NCBI GenBank assembly: GCA_016704535.1
Contig: JADIZZ010000024.1
Location: 3,200 to 67,199, forward strand
From: Betaproteobacteria bacterium
Lineage (GTDB): Bacteria; Pseudomonadota; Gammaproteobacteria; Burkholderiales; Burkholderiaceae_C
Direction of reading: 5' to 3'
Length of the DNA: 64,000 nt
Position numbers and translations under genes: made by a program
Shown: positions 15,272 to 23,739 of the stretch, piece after piece
Position numbering within the stretch: position 1 is the first letter of the stretch
Layout: the number at the start of each line of letters is the position of its first letter
The notes under the pieces: model-generated
The model's input: only the letters and a program-made list of their open reading frames with translations
Databases searched by the model: none
What the model was told of the DNA's origin: nothing

Positions 15272-16681
15272 TCAATACTCGCCGCTGCTGCCGCCCGGCG
15301 CCAGGTTGTCGAAACGCGTCAGCGGCTTGATGAAGGTCAGCTTGACCTCGCCTACGGGGCCGTTGCGCTGCTTGGCGATGATGATCTCGGCCACGCCCGG
15401 CTCCTTGCTGTCCTTGTTGTAGTAGTCGTCGCGGTAGATGAACATGATCATGTCGGCGTCCTGCTCGATGGCGCCCGACTCGCGCAGGTCGCTCATCATT
15501 GGATGCTTGTCGTTGCGACTCTCCACGCTGCGGTTCAACTGCGACAGCGCAATCACTGGGCATTGCAGTTCCTTGGCCAGCGACTTCAGGCCGCGGGAGA
15601 TCTCGCCCAGTTCGGTGGCGCGGTTCTCGTCGCTGCCGCTGCTGCCGCTCATCAGTTGCAGGTAGTCGATGACGATGAGGCCCAAGGTACCGAACTGGCG
15701 CGCCATGCGACGCGCGCGGGCGCGCAATTCGCTGCTCGTCAGGCCCACGGTCTCGTCGATGAGCAGTTGCACTTGGCCCAGGCGCTCCACGGCGTCGGTC
15801 AGGCGCTCCCACTCGCCGCTGTCCAGCCGGCCGGTGCGCAGGTTCTGCTGGTTGATGCGGCCCAGGCTGCCGACCAGGCGCAGTGCCAGCTGCGAGGCAC
15901 CCATTTCCATCGAGAACACCAGCACGGGCAGGCCCTCCTGCACCGCCACGTGCTCGGCGATGTTCAGCGCAAAGGCCGTCTTGCCCATCGACGGCCGCGC
16001 CGCCAGCACGATGAGGTCGCCCTTCTGCAGGCCGGCGGTCATGCGGTCGAGGTCGTAGAAGCCGGTGCGCACGCCGGTCACTTCCTCTGCGCCGTTGTCG
16101 TGCAGCTCCTGCACGCGGTCGATGAGCTCGACGACCAGCTTGCCGATGCCCTGGAAACCCTGCTTCTGGCGCGAGCCTTCTTCGCCGATCTGGAAGATCT
16201 TGCTCTCAGCCTCGTCCAGCACGGTGCTGACCTGGCGACCGGCCGGGTTGAAGGCGCTGGTGGCTATGTCGTCGCTGGCCGCGATCAGCTTGCGCAGGAT
16301 GCTGCGCTCACGAACGATCTCGGCGTAACGCCGCATGTTGGCCGCACTGGGCACGCTTTGCGCCAGCGCGTTCAGGTAGGCCAGACCGCCCACATCCTGC
16401 GCCTTGCCCAGCCCTTGCAACTGCTCGAAGACCGTAATGACGTCGGCCGGCTTGCTCTGTGTCACCAGCGCGCCAATGGCGGCGTAGATCAGCCGGTGTT
16501 CGTGACGGTAGAAATCGCTGTCGGTGAGCAGGTCGCCTGCGCGGTCCCAGGCCAGGTTGTCGAGCAGCAGGCCACCGAGCACGCTCTGCTCTGCTTCCAC
16601 AGAGTGCGGCGGCACGCGCAGGCGAGCCACCTCTTCATCACGTTGCGGGGCGGAATTGCGAGAGTCGAATAGCGTGCTCAT
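15272..16681 (-). CDS. dnaB: Replicative DNA helicase DnaB
   Basis: The 469-aa hexameric helicase unwinds DNA ahead of the replication fork. The N-terminal DnaB domain (about 20-125, LRVPPHSVEAEQSVLGGLLL) interacts with primase. The C-terminal RecA-like motor shows Walker A ARPSMGKT at 228-235 and Walker B LIVIDYLQLM near 330. The length is normal and there is no intein. I use the ATG at 16681 (MSTLFDSRN); an in-frame extension to 16846 is not conserved in character. In this order of bacteria dnaB commonly follows rplI, as here, with a probable terminator between them. Confidence 0.95.
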   Translation of the reverse strand: MSTLFDSRNSAPQRDEEVARLRVPPHSVEAEQSVLGGLLLDNLAWDRAGDLLTDSDFYRHEHRLIYAAIGALVTQSKPADVITVFEQLQGLGKAQDVGGLAYLNALAQSVPSAANMRRYAEIVRERSILRKLIAASDDIATSAFNPAGRQVSTVLDEAESKIFQIGEEGSRQKQGFQGIGKLVVELIDRVQELHDNGAEEVTGVRTGFYDLDRMTAGLQKGDLIVLAARPSMGKTAFALNIAEHVAVQEGLPVLVFSMEMGASQLALRLVGSLGRINQQNLRTGRLDSGEWERLTDAVERLGQVQLLIDETVGLTSSELRARARRMARQFGTLGLIVIDYLQLMSGSSGSDENRATELGEISRGLKSLAKELQCPVIALSQLNRSVESRNDKHPMMSDLRESGAIEQDADMIMFIYRDDYYNKDSKEPGVAEIIIAKQRNGPVGEVKLTFIKPLTRFDNLAPGGSSGEY

Positions 16682-16813
16682 GTCGGCGACGATGGTAGGG
16701 CCTGAAAGCAGCCGATGGCCGTCCGCGTCGACTGCGTTTGTGGACAAGCCTGTGGACTGGACTGTGGGCAGGGCGTGATCAGCTCGGGACAACTTCTGCC
16801 GCCCCAAATGCAG

Positions 16814-16835
16814 AAGGCCGGCGGGTGCCGGCCTT
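16814..16835 (-). terminator. Hairpin terminator after rplI
   Basis: A 9-bp perfect stem AAGGCCGGC/GCCGGCCTT with a 4-base loop lies 111 bp past the rplI stop and before dnaB. The T-run after it is weak, so termination may be partial. Confidence 0.55.
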
Positions 16836-16946
16836 CCTGGATGCAAACGGCGGCGCTCTCGGGTCAGTCCCCTTGCAGGGCGCGCCCTCGCAGAGCTCGG
16901 GCCTCTCCTGAGGCGTTCACCCGTGCGCAGGCACGGGCTCGCGTCC

Positions 16947-17399
16947 TCAGTCGACCTGCGGCACCACGTGCACGGTGACCTCGGCCACCACGTCGCCGTG
17001 CGGCGACACCGAAACCGGGTGCTCGCCCACGGTCTTCAGCGGGCCGTTGGGCAGGCGCACCTGGCTCTTCACCACCCCCAAGCCCATCTTGCTCAGGGCT
17101 TCGGCGATGTCCTGGTTGGTGACGCTGCCGAACAGGCGGCCATCGACGCCGGCCTTCTGCGCGATGCGCACCGTCTTGCCCGAAAGCTGTTCGCCCAGGG
17201 CCTGCGCGGTGGCCAGCTTGGCGGCGGCAACCTTTTCCAGTTCGGCACGACGGCCCTCGAACTCCTTGATCGCGGCCTCTGTCGCGCGGCGCGCCATCTT
17301 GCCGGGAATCAAGTAGTTGCGGGCGTAACCCGGCTTGACGTTGACGACGTCACCCAGGTTGCCGAGCTTGGCGACCTTGTCGAGAAGAATGATCTGCAT
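16947..17399 (-). CDS. rplI: 50S ribosomal protein L9
   Basis: The 150-aa large-subunit protein binds 23S rRNA. The N-terminus MQIILLDKVAKLGNLGDVVNVKPGYARNY is cited here only by its key parts: the L9 signature GNLGDVV and PGYARNYLIP at about 13-32. The long central helix (about 40-75) and the C-terminal domain are complete. I start at the ATG at 17399, not the upstream ATG at 17459, because only the former matches the conserved L9 start. It is the last gene of rpsF-priB-rpsR-rplI, 10 bp after rpsR. Confidence 0.97.
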   Translation of the reverse strand: MQIILLDKVAKLGNLGDVVNVKPGYARNYLIPGKMARRATEAAIKEFEGRRAELEKVAAAKLATAQALGEQLSGKTVRIAQKAGVDGRLFGSVTNQDIAEALSKMGLGVVKSQVRLPNGPLKTVGEHPVSVSPHGDVVAEVTVHVVPQVD

Positions 17400-17409
17400 A
17401 GGGTGCTCC

Positions 17410-17700
17410 TCAAACCTTGTGCTGGTCGGAGTACGGCAGCAGCGCCAGGAAGCGCGCACGCTTGATGGCGGTGGTCAGCTGACGCTGGTAGTAGGCACGC
17501 GTGCCGGTCAGGCGCGCGGGCGTGATCTTGCCGTTCTCGCCGACGAAATCGCGCAGCACGTCGATTTCCTTGTAGTCGATTTCCTCGACCTTGGCGACGG
17601 TGAAGCGGCAGAAACGCTTGCGGCGGAACAGCAGCGACTGGTTGTTGCGCTTGGGGCGCTTGTCCTTGGAAAAACGACCTTTACCACGTGGCGGGGGCAT
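17410..17700 (-). CDS. rpsR: 30S ribosomal protein S18
   Basis: The 96-aa small-subunit protein pairs with S6 on the platform of the 30S subunit. The conserved block RRKRFCRFT, then DYKEID and PARLTGTRAYYQRQL, identifies S18. The basic N-terminal extension and the ending LLPYSDQHKV are typical of Betaproteobacteria. It lies 19 bp after priB and 10 bp before rplI. Confidence 0.97.
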   Translation of the reverse strand: MPPPRGKGRFSKDKRPKRNNQSLLFRRKRFCRFTVAKVEEIDYKEIDVLRDFVGENGKITPARLTGTRAYYQRQLTTAIKRARFLALLPYSDQHKV

Positions 17701-17719
17701 AGTCAGCTCCTAGAAGAAT

Positions 17720-18034
17720 TCAATTCTGTTGATCCGGATCGGACGGGCTCAGGGGCTCGACCGAGGTGATATGGAACAGCAAACCGCGTCCGTTGCGTGC
17801 ACTGGTGACAAAGCCCGTGTAGAGCGCCATCGAACCCAGTTCGGCAGCCAGCAGGCCCCTCGTCACCGCCCCTATCGCCACCGCTTTCATCTCCATCGAG
17901 ACTTGGCGGGGTTGGCCGTCTTCGCTGACCAGGGACTCGTGCTTCAAGCTCAAGTCCAGGGCAGGCAGACCGGCGGGCGTGTAACGCGGCGCCGCCCTTT
18001 CCACCAGTTGGGCCGACAGCAGCAGCCGGTTCAT
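17720..18034 (-). CDS. priB: Primosomal replication protein N (PriB)
   Basis: The 104-aa single-stranded DNA-binding protein has one OB fold and helps PriA restart stalled forks. The start MNRLLLSAQLVE and YTPAGLPALDLSLKHES match the PriB family. I use the ATG at 18034; the frame extends upstream to 18265 but overlaps rpsF and is not conserved. Its position between the S6 and S18 genes is the standard arrangement in Beta- and Gammaproteobacteria, linking replication restart to ribosome synthesis. Confidence 0.92.
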   Translation of the reverse strand: MNRLLLSAQLVERAAPRYTPAGLPALDLSLKHESLVSEDGQPRQVSMEMKAVAIGAVTRGLLAAELGSMALYTGFVTSARNGRGLLFHITSVEPLSPSDPDQQN

Positions 18035-18081
18035 GCCGGGCTGCAGCGCGGGGCCGCTGGCGGCGGACGCCGCGGGCCGTG

Positions 18082-18444
18082 TCAGGCCGTGGCCTCCTGG
18101 CGTTCCTTGCGGGCTTCCTCGCGCTCGACGGCCTTCATCATGATCGAAGGATTCGTCTCGGCCTTGGCGCGGCCCACCGTCAGGTGGCGCAGCACGGCGT
18201 CGTTGAAGCGGAAGCCGGTCTCGAGTTCGGTCAACGTCTCGTTGCTGCACTCGATATTCAGGCACAGGTAATGCGCCTTGACCAGCTTCTGGATCATGTA
18301 GGCCAGCTGGCGCCGGCCCCAGTCTTCCACGCGATGCACCTTGCCGCCGCCTGCGGTGACCAGGGTCTTGTAGCGTTCCAGCATGGCCGGAACCTGTTCG
18401 CTTTGATCCGGATGGATCAGCAGAACGATCTCATAGTGACGCAT
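18082..18444 (-). CDS. rpsF: 30S ribosomal protein S6
   Basis: The 120-aa small-subunit protein binds S18. The N-terminus MRHYEIVLLIHPDQSEQV and the central VEDWGRRQLAYMIQK identify it. The ATG at 18444 has AAGGAG 6 bases upstream; the frame extends to 18579 without a credible start. It is the first gene of its operon. A strong GCCCCAC/GTGGGGC hairpin sits in its leader at 18476-18492, where S6:S18 feedback control is known in other bacteria, although the specific motif is not proven here. Confidence 0.97.
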   Translation of the reverse strand: MRHYEIVLLIHPDQSEQVPAMLERYKTLVTAGGGKVHRVEDWGRRQLAYMIQKLVKAHYLCLNIECSNETLTELETGFRFNDAVLRHLTVGRAKAETNPSIMMKAVEREEARKERQEATA

Positions 18445-18562
18445 GAATACTCCTTGTGGATTCCGGCCGGCGTTAGCCCCACGCGGTGGGGCCGTGGCAT
18501 GGCTGGGGGTTGGAAGCCGCCCCGATGCGTCGACATGACGGGTGCGGCAAGGAAAGCCGGCG

Positions 18563-18571
18563 AGTATAGCA
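18563..18571 (-). promoter_or_regulatory. Extended -10 promoter of the rpsF operon
   Basis: TGCTATACT on the minus strand is an extended -10 element (TGn plus TATACT), about 120 bp before the rpsF start. No good -35 is seen at the right distance, which fits an extended -10 promoter. Confidence 0.5.
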
Positions 18572-18613
18572 CCCGTCACCGCGACGACTTGCCCCGCGGC
18601 GACACCCCGTGGC

Positions 18614-20674
18614 TCAACGCTCGTCGGGCGCCGGCACGCGCATGCGGTCGACGAGTGCCAGCTGCTCGGCGTCGGGGGCGCGCGTCAGCAGGCTCGTGGC
18701 CACCATCACCGCGGCGCCAGCCGGCACCGCGAACACCGCAGCGGCGACGGGTTCGATGCCGAACCACTGGCACTCCGCCAGCGGCCGCGTGATGCCGAAG
18801 ACGCGGCGCAGCAGCGGCAGGTTGCTGACCATGTACCAGCCGCACACCCCCAGCCCGGTCAGCATGCCGGCCACGGCGCCGGCCCGGTTCGCACGGCGCC
18901 AGAAGATGCCCAGCACCAGCGCCGGGAAGAAGGCCGCCGCGGCAAGCGAAAACGCCGCCGAGACGAACTGCAGGATGTCGGTGAGTTTCAGCGCCGCGAT
19001 CAGCGCGGCCAGCAGCGCCACCGCCATGACCAGCATCTTCGACGCGATGACACGCGACACCGCCGCGGCGCGCGGGCTGACGAGTCGGAAGTAGAGGTCG
19101 TGCGACAGCGAGTTGGCGATCGTCAACAGCAGCCCGTCGGCGGTGGACAGGGCCGCAGCCATGCCGCCTGCAGCCACCAGACAGGTCACCCAGTAGGGCA
19201 GGCCGCCGATCTCGGGCGCGGCGAGCACCACGATGTCGCCACCGATGGCCAGTTCGCCCAGTTGCAGAATGCCGTCGGCGTTGAGATCGCGCACCGAGAG
19301 CAGGTTGGGGTCGAGCTTGGACCAGCGGCCGACCCATTGCGGTAGCTGCTCGAACGGCAACCCGACGACGTGGTGCAGCACCTCGAACTTCACCAGCGCC
19401 GCCAGCGTCGGCGCTGCGAGGTAGAGCAGCATGATGAAGAACAGCGACCAGGCCACGGATCGCCGGGCCTGCGCCGCTGACGGTGTCGTGTAGTAGCGCG
19501 TCAGCAGGTGCGGCAGCGCTGCCGTCCCCATCATCAGGCACAGCAGCAGTGCGATGAAGTCGACGCGTTCGGCCCGGAAGCGCTGCCGCGCGCCTTCGTC
19601 GCCTGCCGGGTCGCCGGTGGCAAAGGGTAGCGTCTGCGGCGGCATGCCCGCCAGCGGCGCGGCATGGGCCAAGGCAAGTTCGCGATCCCGTTCGTAGCGC
19701 GCGCGGGCCTCGTCCTCGGTGCGCGGGCGCTGCACGAATTCGCGTTCGGCGCGTTGCACCTGCAGCAAGGGCGCGTTGGCCTGCCGCAGCTCGGCGATGC
19801 GGCGGGTCTGCGCCTGTGCGTCCTGCGCCATCGCGGCGCGCACGTCCTGCAGCTTGCGTGCGGCCTCCTGCGCCAGCGCACGCTGGCGCTGCGCGACGTC
19901 GAGCTCTGCCGGGTCCTGCGCCAGCTGGTGTTCGCGGGCCGCGTTCTTCTCGAGCTGCACGCCGTAGGACAGCGCCGCCAACGGGTTGCCTGTCTGCTTG
20001 ACCGACAGCCAGGTCAGCGGCACCAGGTAGGCGACGATGAGCACGATGTACTGCGCCACCTGCGTCCAGGTGACGGCACGCATGCCGCCGAGGAAGGAAC
20101 ACACCAGCACGCCGCCCAGGCCGACGAAGATGCCCAGCTCGAAGCTGAAGCCCGTGAGGTGCGAGGTGATCAGACCCACGCCGTAGATCTGCACCACCAG
20201 ATAGACGAAGGACACCGCCACCGCCGAGAGCGCGCCGATGGAGCGCGGCCAGGTGCCGCCATAGCGTGCGCCCAGGAAGTCGGGCACGGTGTACTGGCCG
20301 AAGCGCCGCAGGTAGGGTGCCAGCAGCACGGCCAGCAGCACGTAGCCGCCGGTCCAACCCAGGATGTAGGCCAGCCCCGCGAAGCCCTGCAGGTAGAGCA
20401 CGCCGGCGGTGCCGATGAAGGACGCCGCCGACATCCAGTCAGCGGCCGTGGCCAGGCCGTTGTACATGGCCGGCACGCGCCTGCCCGCGACGAAGTACTC
20501 GGCCTCATCGGCGGTGCGGCACAGGAAGCCGATGCCGGCATAGGCACCCACCGTCACGACGAGAAAGGTGGCGCCGATCCAGCTGTGCGGCAACCCCGCG
20601 TGCTCGACCGAGGCCATGACGCCGATGAGCGTGCAGAACCCCAGCAGGAAAAGCGCGTAGCGGCGGCCGATCAC
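18614..20674 (-). CDS. Sodium:solute symporter, large subunit, with long charged insert
   Basis: The 686-aa inner-membrane protein belongs to the sodium/solute symporter family (acetate/ActP-like branch). Membrane segments begin at YALFLLGFCTLIGVM. The family features AADWMSAASFIGTAG (about 77-92) and AALSTADGLLLTIANSLSHD near residue 510 are present. Between transmembrane blocks an Ala/Gln/Arg/Glu-rich stretch (about 240-368) predicts a cytoplasmic coiled coil not found in classical members. I start it at GTG 20674 because GTGA overlaps the stop of the DUF4212 gene by 4 bases. The two form the known large/small subunit pair. The substrate is probably a small organic acid, which is not proven. 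Confidence 0.85.
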   Translation of the reverse strand: MIGRRYALFLLGFCTLIGVMASVEHAGLPHSWIGATFLVVTVGAYAGIGFLCRTADEAEYFVAGRRVPAMYNGLATAADWMSAASFIGTAGVLYLQGFAGLAYILGWTGGYVLLAVLLAPYLRRFGQYTVPDFLGARYGGTWPRSIGALSAVAVSFVYLVVQIYGVGLITSHLTGFSFELGIFVGLGGVLVCSFLGGMRAVTWTQVAQYIVLIVAYLVPLTWLSVKQTGNPLAALSYGVQLEKNAAREHQLAQDPAELDVAQRQRALAQEAARKLQDVRAAMAQDAQAQTRRIAELRQANAPLLQVQRAEREFVQRPRTEDEARARYERDRELALAHAAPLAGMPPQTLPFATGDPAGDEGARQRFRAERVDFIALLLCLMMGTAALPHLLTRYYTTPSAAQARRSVAWSLFFIMLLYLAAPTLAALVKFEVLHHVVGLPFEQLPQWVGRWSKLDPNLLSVRDLNADGILQLGELAIGGDIVVLAAPEIGGLPYWVTCLVAAGGMAAALSTADGLLLTIANSLSHDLYFRLVSPRAAAVSRVIASKMLVMAVALLAALIAALKLTDILQFVSAAFSLAAAAFFPALVLGIFWRRANRAGAVAGMLTGLGVCGWYMVSNLPLLRRVFGITRPLAECQWFGIEPVAAAVFAVPAGAAVMVATSLLTRAPDAEQLALVDRMRVPAPDER

Positions 20675-20979
20675 GGCTGGGCGGCGCGTGGTTCGCAGGT
20701 GTCGGCGCCATCGTGGGCCGCCCGCGCGTCGCACTCACGCCGGTAGCGGGCTTCGAGGTGCTCCATGCGCACGATGTAGGCCACGATGATCAGCAGGTAG
20801 CTCACCAGCGCCCCCTGCCCGGCGACCCAGAAACCCAGCGGGAACCCGAACAGCTGCCAGCCATTCAGTTCGCGCGCGAACCAGGGCCCCAGCACGCTGA
20901 TCAGCAACCAGATCAGGAGCAGCACACCGGTCAGCCGGGTGGTGGCGCTCCAGAGCCGTTGTCGTGGCGTGTCGCTCAT
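20671..20979 (-). CDS. DUF4212 small subunit of sodium/solute symporter
   Basis: The 102-aa protein has two hydrophobic segments (about 15-32, GVLLLIWLLISVLGPW, and 43-70, GFPLGFWVAGQGALVSYLL) and a charged C-terminal tail. This matches DUF4212 proteins, encoded immediately upstream of a sodium:solute symporter and presumed to form a complex with it. The 4-base GTGA overlap with the large subunit fits coupled translation. Confidence 0.87.
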   Translation of the reverse strand: MSDTPRQRLWSATTRLTGVLLLIWLLISVLGPWFARELNGWQLFGFPLGFWVAGQGALVSYLLIIVAYIVRMEHLEARYRRECDARAAHDGADTCEPRAAQP

Positions 20980-21001
20980 GTCGACGATTGTGGTACAGGG
21001 C

Positions 21002-21021
21002 CCGCCGCCGTCGGGCGGCGG
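21002..21021 (-). terminator. GC-rich hairpin after ppsA
   Basis: The perfect 8-bp stem CCGCCGCC/GGCGGCGG with loop GTCG lies between the ppsA stop (21086) and the DUF4212 start (20979). There is no T-run, so it may act as a weak terminator or an mRNA end stabiliser. Confidence 0.4.
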
Positions 21022-21085
21022 ACGGGTAATCGATAGCGGGGCAAACCCGGGCGTGATGCCGCGCGCGCGACGCCGCGGGCCGACC

Positions 21086-23533
21086 TCAGCGCGCCGCCAA
21101 ACGCTGCCAGGTGTCGATCACGGTGTCGGGGTTCAGCGAGATCGAGACGATGCCTTCCTGGGCCAGCCAGTCGGCGAAGTCGGGGTGGTCGCTGGGGCCC
21201 TGGCCACAGATACCGACGTACTTGCCGGTGGCACGGCAGGCCGCGATGGCGCGCGAGATCAGCGCCTTCACCGCCGGGTCGCGTTCGTCGAAGTCGCCGG
21301 CCAGCTGCTCGATGCCGCTGTCGCGGTCCAGGCCCAGCGTCAGCTGCGTGAGGTCGTTGCTGCCGATGGACATGCCGTCGAAGTGTTCGAGGAACTGCTC
21401 GGCCAGGATGGCGTTGCTGGGCACCTCGCACATCATGATCAGTCGCAGGCCGTCGGTGCCACCGTCGGCCCCGCGCTTCAGGCCCCGCTCGGCCAGCATC
21501 TGCTTGACGGTGGCGGCCTGCTTCACGGTGCGCACGAAGGGCACCATGATCTCGACGTTGCTCAGGCCCATGTCGGTGCGCACGCGCTTGAGCGCCTCGC
21601 ACTCCATCGCGAAGGCGTCGCTGAAGTCGCCGCTGATGTAGCGGCTGGCGCCGCGGAAGCCGAGCATCGGGTTCTCTTCGTCGGGCTCGTAGCGGGTGCC
21701 GCCGATGAGCTTGCGGTACTCGTTGCTCTTGAAGTCGGACAGCCGCACGATCACGCTCTTGGGCCAGAAGGCCGCGGCGATGGTGGCGATGCCCTCGGCC
21801 AGCTTGTCGACGTAGAAGGCGCGTGGCGACGCGTGGCCCCGGGCCACCGACTCGACGGCCTTCTTCAGGTCGGCGTCGATGTTGGGGTAGTCGAGGATGG
21901 CCTTCGGGTGCACCCCGATGTTGTTGTTGATGATGAATTCCAGCCGCGCCAGGCCGACGCCGCTATTGGGCATCTGTGCGAAGTCGAAGGCCAGCTGCGG
22001 GTTGCCGACGTTCATCATGATCTTGATCGGGCAGTACGGCATCTCGCCGCGCACCACGTCGCTGATCTCGGTTTCCAGCAGGCCGTCGTAGATGTAGCCG
22101 GTGTCGCCCTCGGCACAGGACACGGTGACGAGCGCGTCCTCGTGCAGCTTGTCGGTGGCGTGGCCGCAGCCCACCACGGCCGGGATGCCGAGCTCACGCG
22201 CGATGATGGCCGCATGGCAGGTGCGGCCGCCGCGGTTGGTGACGATGGCGCTGGCGCGCTTCATCACCGGCTCCCAGTTGGGATCGGTCATGTCGGTGAC
22301 GAGCACGTCGCCGGGCTGCACGCGGTCCATCTCGGCCGTGCTGCGCACCAGGCGCACCGGGCCGGTGCCCACCTTCTGGCCGATGGCGCGGCCTTCGGCC
22401 AGCACGGTGTTCTTCGTGCGGTCGCCCTTGATGCGGAACCGCTGCTCGACCTTGCCGTGGGCCTGGCTCTTCACCGTCTCGGGGCGCGCCTGCAGGATGT
22501 AGAGCTGGCCGTCGATGCCGTCCTTGCCCCATTCGATGTCCATCGGGCGGCCGTAGTGCTTCTCGATGACCAGCGCGTAGCGCGCCAGTTCCATCACCTC
22601 GGCATCGGTCAGCGAATAGCGGTTGCGCTGTTCGGGCGGGGTGTCCACCGTGTGCACGAGCTTGCCGCTGGCCGCCTTGTCGGCAGCGCTGGCGAATTCC
22701 ATGCGTTGCAGCTTGCTGCCCAGCACGCGCCTGATGACGGCAAACCGGCCGGCGTTCAGCGTGTGCTTGTGAACGTAGAACTCGTCCGGGTTGACGGCCC
22801 CCTGCACCACCATTTCACCCAGGCCGTAGCTGCTGGTGATGAACACGACTTCGGGGAAGCCCGACTCGGTGTCGATGGTGAACAGCACGCCGGCCGCGCC
22901 GAGGTCGGAACGCACCATGCGCTGCACACCCGCCGACAGCGCCACGTCGGCATGGGCGTAGCCCTTGTGCACGCGGTAGCTGATGGCGCGGTCGTTGTAG
23001 AGCGACGCGAAGACCTCCTTCATGCGGTGCAGCACGTCGGCGATGCCAGTGACGTTGAGGAAGGTTTCCTGCTGGCCGGCGAAGGACGCGTCGGGCATGT
23101 CCTCGGCCGTCGCCGACGAACGCACCGCGAAGCTGGCGGCCGGGTTGCCCTCGGTCAGCCGTGAGAAATGCTCGCGGATGGCGGCTTCGAGGTCGGCCGG
23201 GAAAGGCGTGTCGACGATCCACTGGCGGATCAGCGCACCGGCGGCGGCCAGCGCGTTCACGTCCTCGACGTTCAGCGTCGAGAGCTTGTCCTGGATGCGG
23301 GCGGCCAGGCCGCCGTGCTGCAGGAAGACCCGGAAGGCGTGCGCCGTGGTGGCAAAGCCGCCCGGTACACGCACGCCGGTGCGGCTGAGCTGGCTGATCA
23401 TCTCGCCGAGGCTGGCGTTCTTGCCGCCAACCACCTCGACGTCGGTCATTCTCAGTTGTTCGAACGGGGCAACGAGGGCGGTCGCGAGTTCGGGGTTGGC
23501 GCCCACGGGGGTCGCCAAGAGGGCTGAAGACAT
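21086..23533 (-). CDS. ppsA: Phosphoenolpyruvate synthase
   Basis: The 815-aa enzyme makes phosphoenolpyruvate from pyruvate and ATP for gluconeogenesis. The N-terminal ATP-binding domain (about 30-355) includes VGGKNASLGEM and FAVRSSATAEDMPDASFAGQ. The swivelling domain carries the phosphohistidine H440 in NRGGRTCHAAIIARELG. The C-terminal pyruvate barrel ends with GICGQGPSDHPDF holding the catalytic Cys. The ATG at 23533 has GGAG 7 bases upstream. The divergent neighbour ppsR encodes its kinase/pyrophosphorylase regulator, a standard pairing. Confidence 0.96.
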   Translation of the reverse strand: MSSALLATPVGANPELATALVAPFEQLRMTDVEVVGGKNASLGEMISQLSRTGVRVPGGFATTAHAFRVFLQHGGLAARIQDKLSTLNVEDVNALAAAGALIRQWIVDTPFPADLEAAIREHFSRLTEGNPAASFAVRSSATAEDMPDASFAGQQETFLNVTGIADVLHRMKEVFASLYNDRAISYRVHKGYAHADVALSAGVQRMVRSDLGAAGVLFTIDTESGFPEVVFITSSYGLGEMVVQGAVNPDEFYVHKHTLNAGRFAVIRRVLGSKLQRMEFASAADKAASGKLVHTVDTPPEQRNRYSLTDAEVMELARYALVIEKHYGRPMDIEWGKDGIDGQLYILQARPETVKSQAHGKVEQRFRIKGDRTKNTVLAEGRAIGQKVGTGPVRLVRSTAEMDRVQPGDVLVTDMTDPNWEPVMKRASAIVTNRGGRTCHAAIIARELGIPAVVGCGHATDKLHEDALVTVSCAEGDTGYIYDGLLETEISDVVRGEMPYCPIKIMMNVGNPQLAFDFAQMPNSGVGLARLEFIINNNIGVHPKAILDYPNIDADLKKAVESVARGHASPRAFYVDKLAEGIATIAAAFWPKSVIVRLSDFKSNEYRKLIGGTRYEPDEENPMLGFRGASRYISGDFSDAFAMECEALKRVRTDMGLSNVEIMVPFVRTVKQAATVKQMLAERGLKRGADGGTDGLRLIMMCEVPSNAILAEQFLEHFDGMSIGSNDLTQLTLGLDRDSGIEQLAGDFDERDPAVKALISRAIAACRATGKYVGICGQGPSDHPDFADWLAQEGIVSISLNPDTVIDTWQRLAAR

Positions 23534-23739
23534 GGGAAAGCTCCGTGATGTGAGAAAACCGGTGCTTCCGCAAGCCCGTCAGCGGCCCATGCCCGCGCGA
23601 CGGCATGTTGTACTTCGAAGGGCAGTGGCGCGGGGTTCAAGGTGGGGCGGCGAGGCGGAAAGTTGACCTGATTCTAAGGACTTCATCCTTATGATGGGGC
23701 GGTCGCCAGCCCCGGCACGCTCCACGAAACCGCGCATCC

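Noticed and set aside
15191..16672. 493-codon plus-strand frame over dnaB
   Set aside because: His/Ala/Gln/Arg-rich translation with no domain; it is a shadow of dnaB.
18476..18492. Proven S6:S18 autoregulatory leader
   Set aside because: A hairpin is present but I cannot confirm the bound motif, so it is mentioned only with rpsF.
20939..23164. 741-codon open frame on the plus strand
   Set aside because: It is antisense to ppsA, which has complete domains and a ribosome site; such long mirrored frames are normal at this GC content.
23663..23695. TTGACC/TATGAT promoter for ppsR
   Set aside because: The spacing is 21 bp, too long for a confident sigma-70 promoter.
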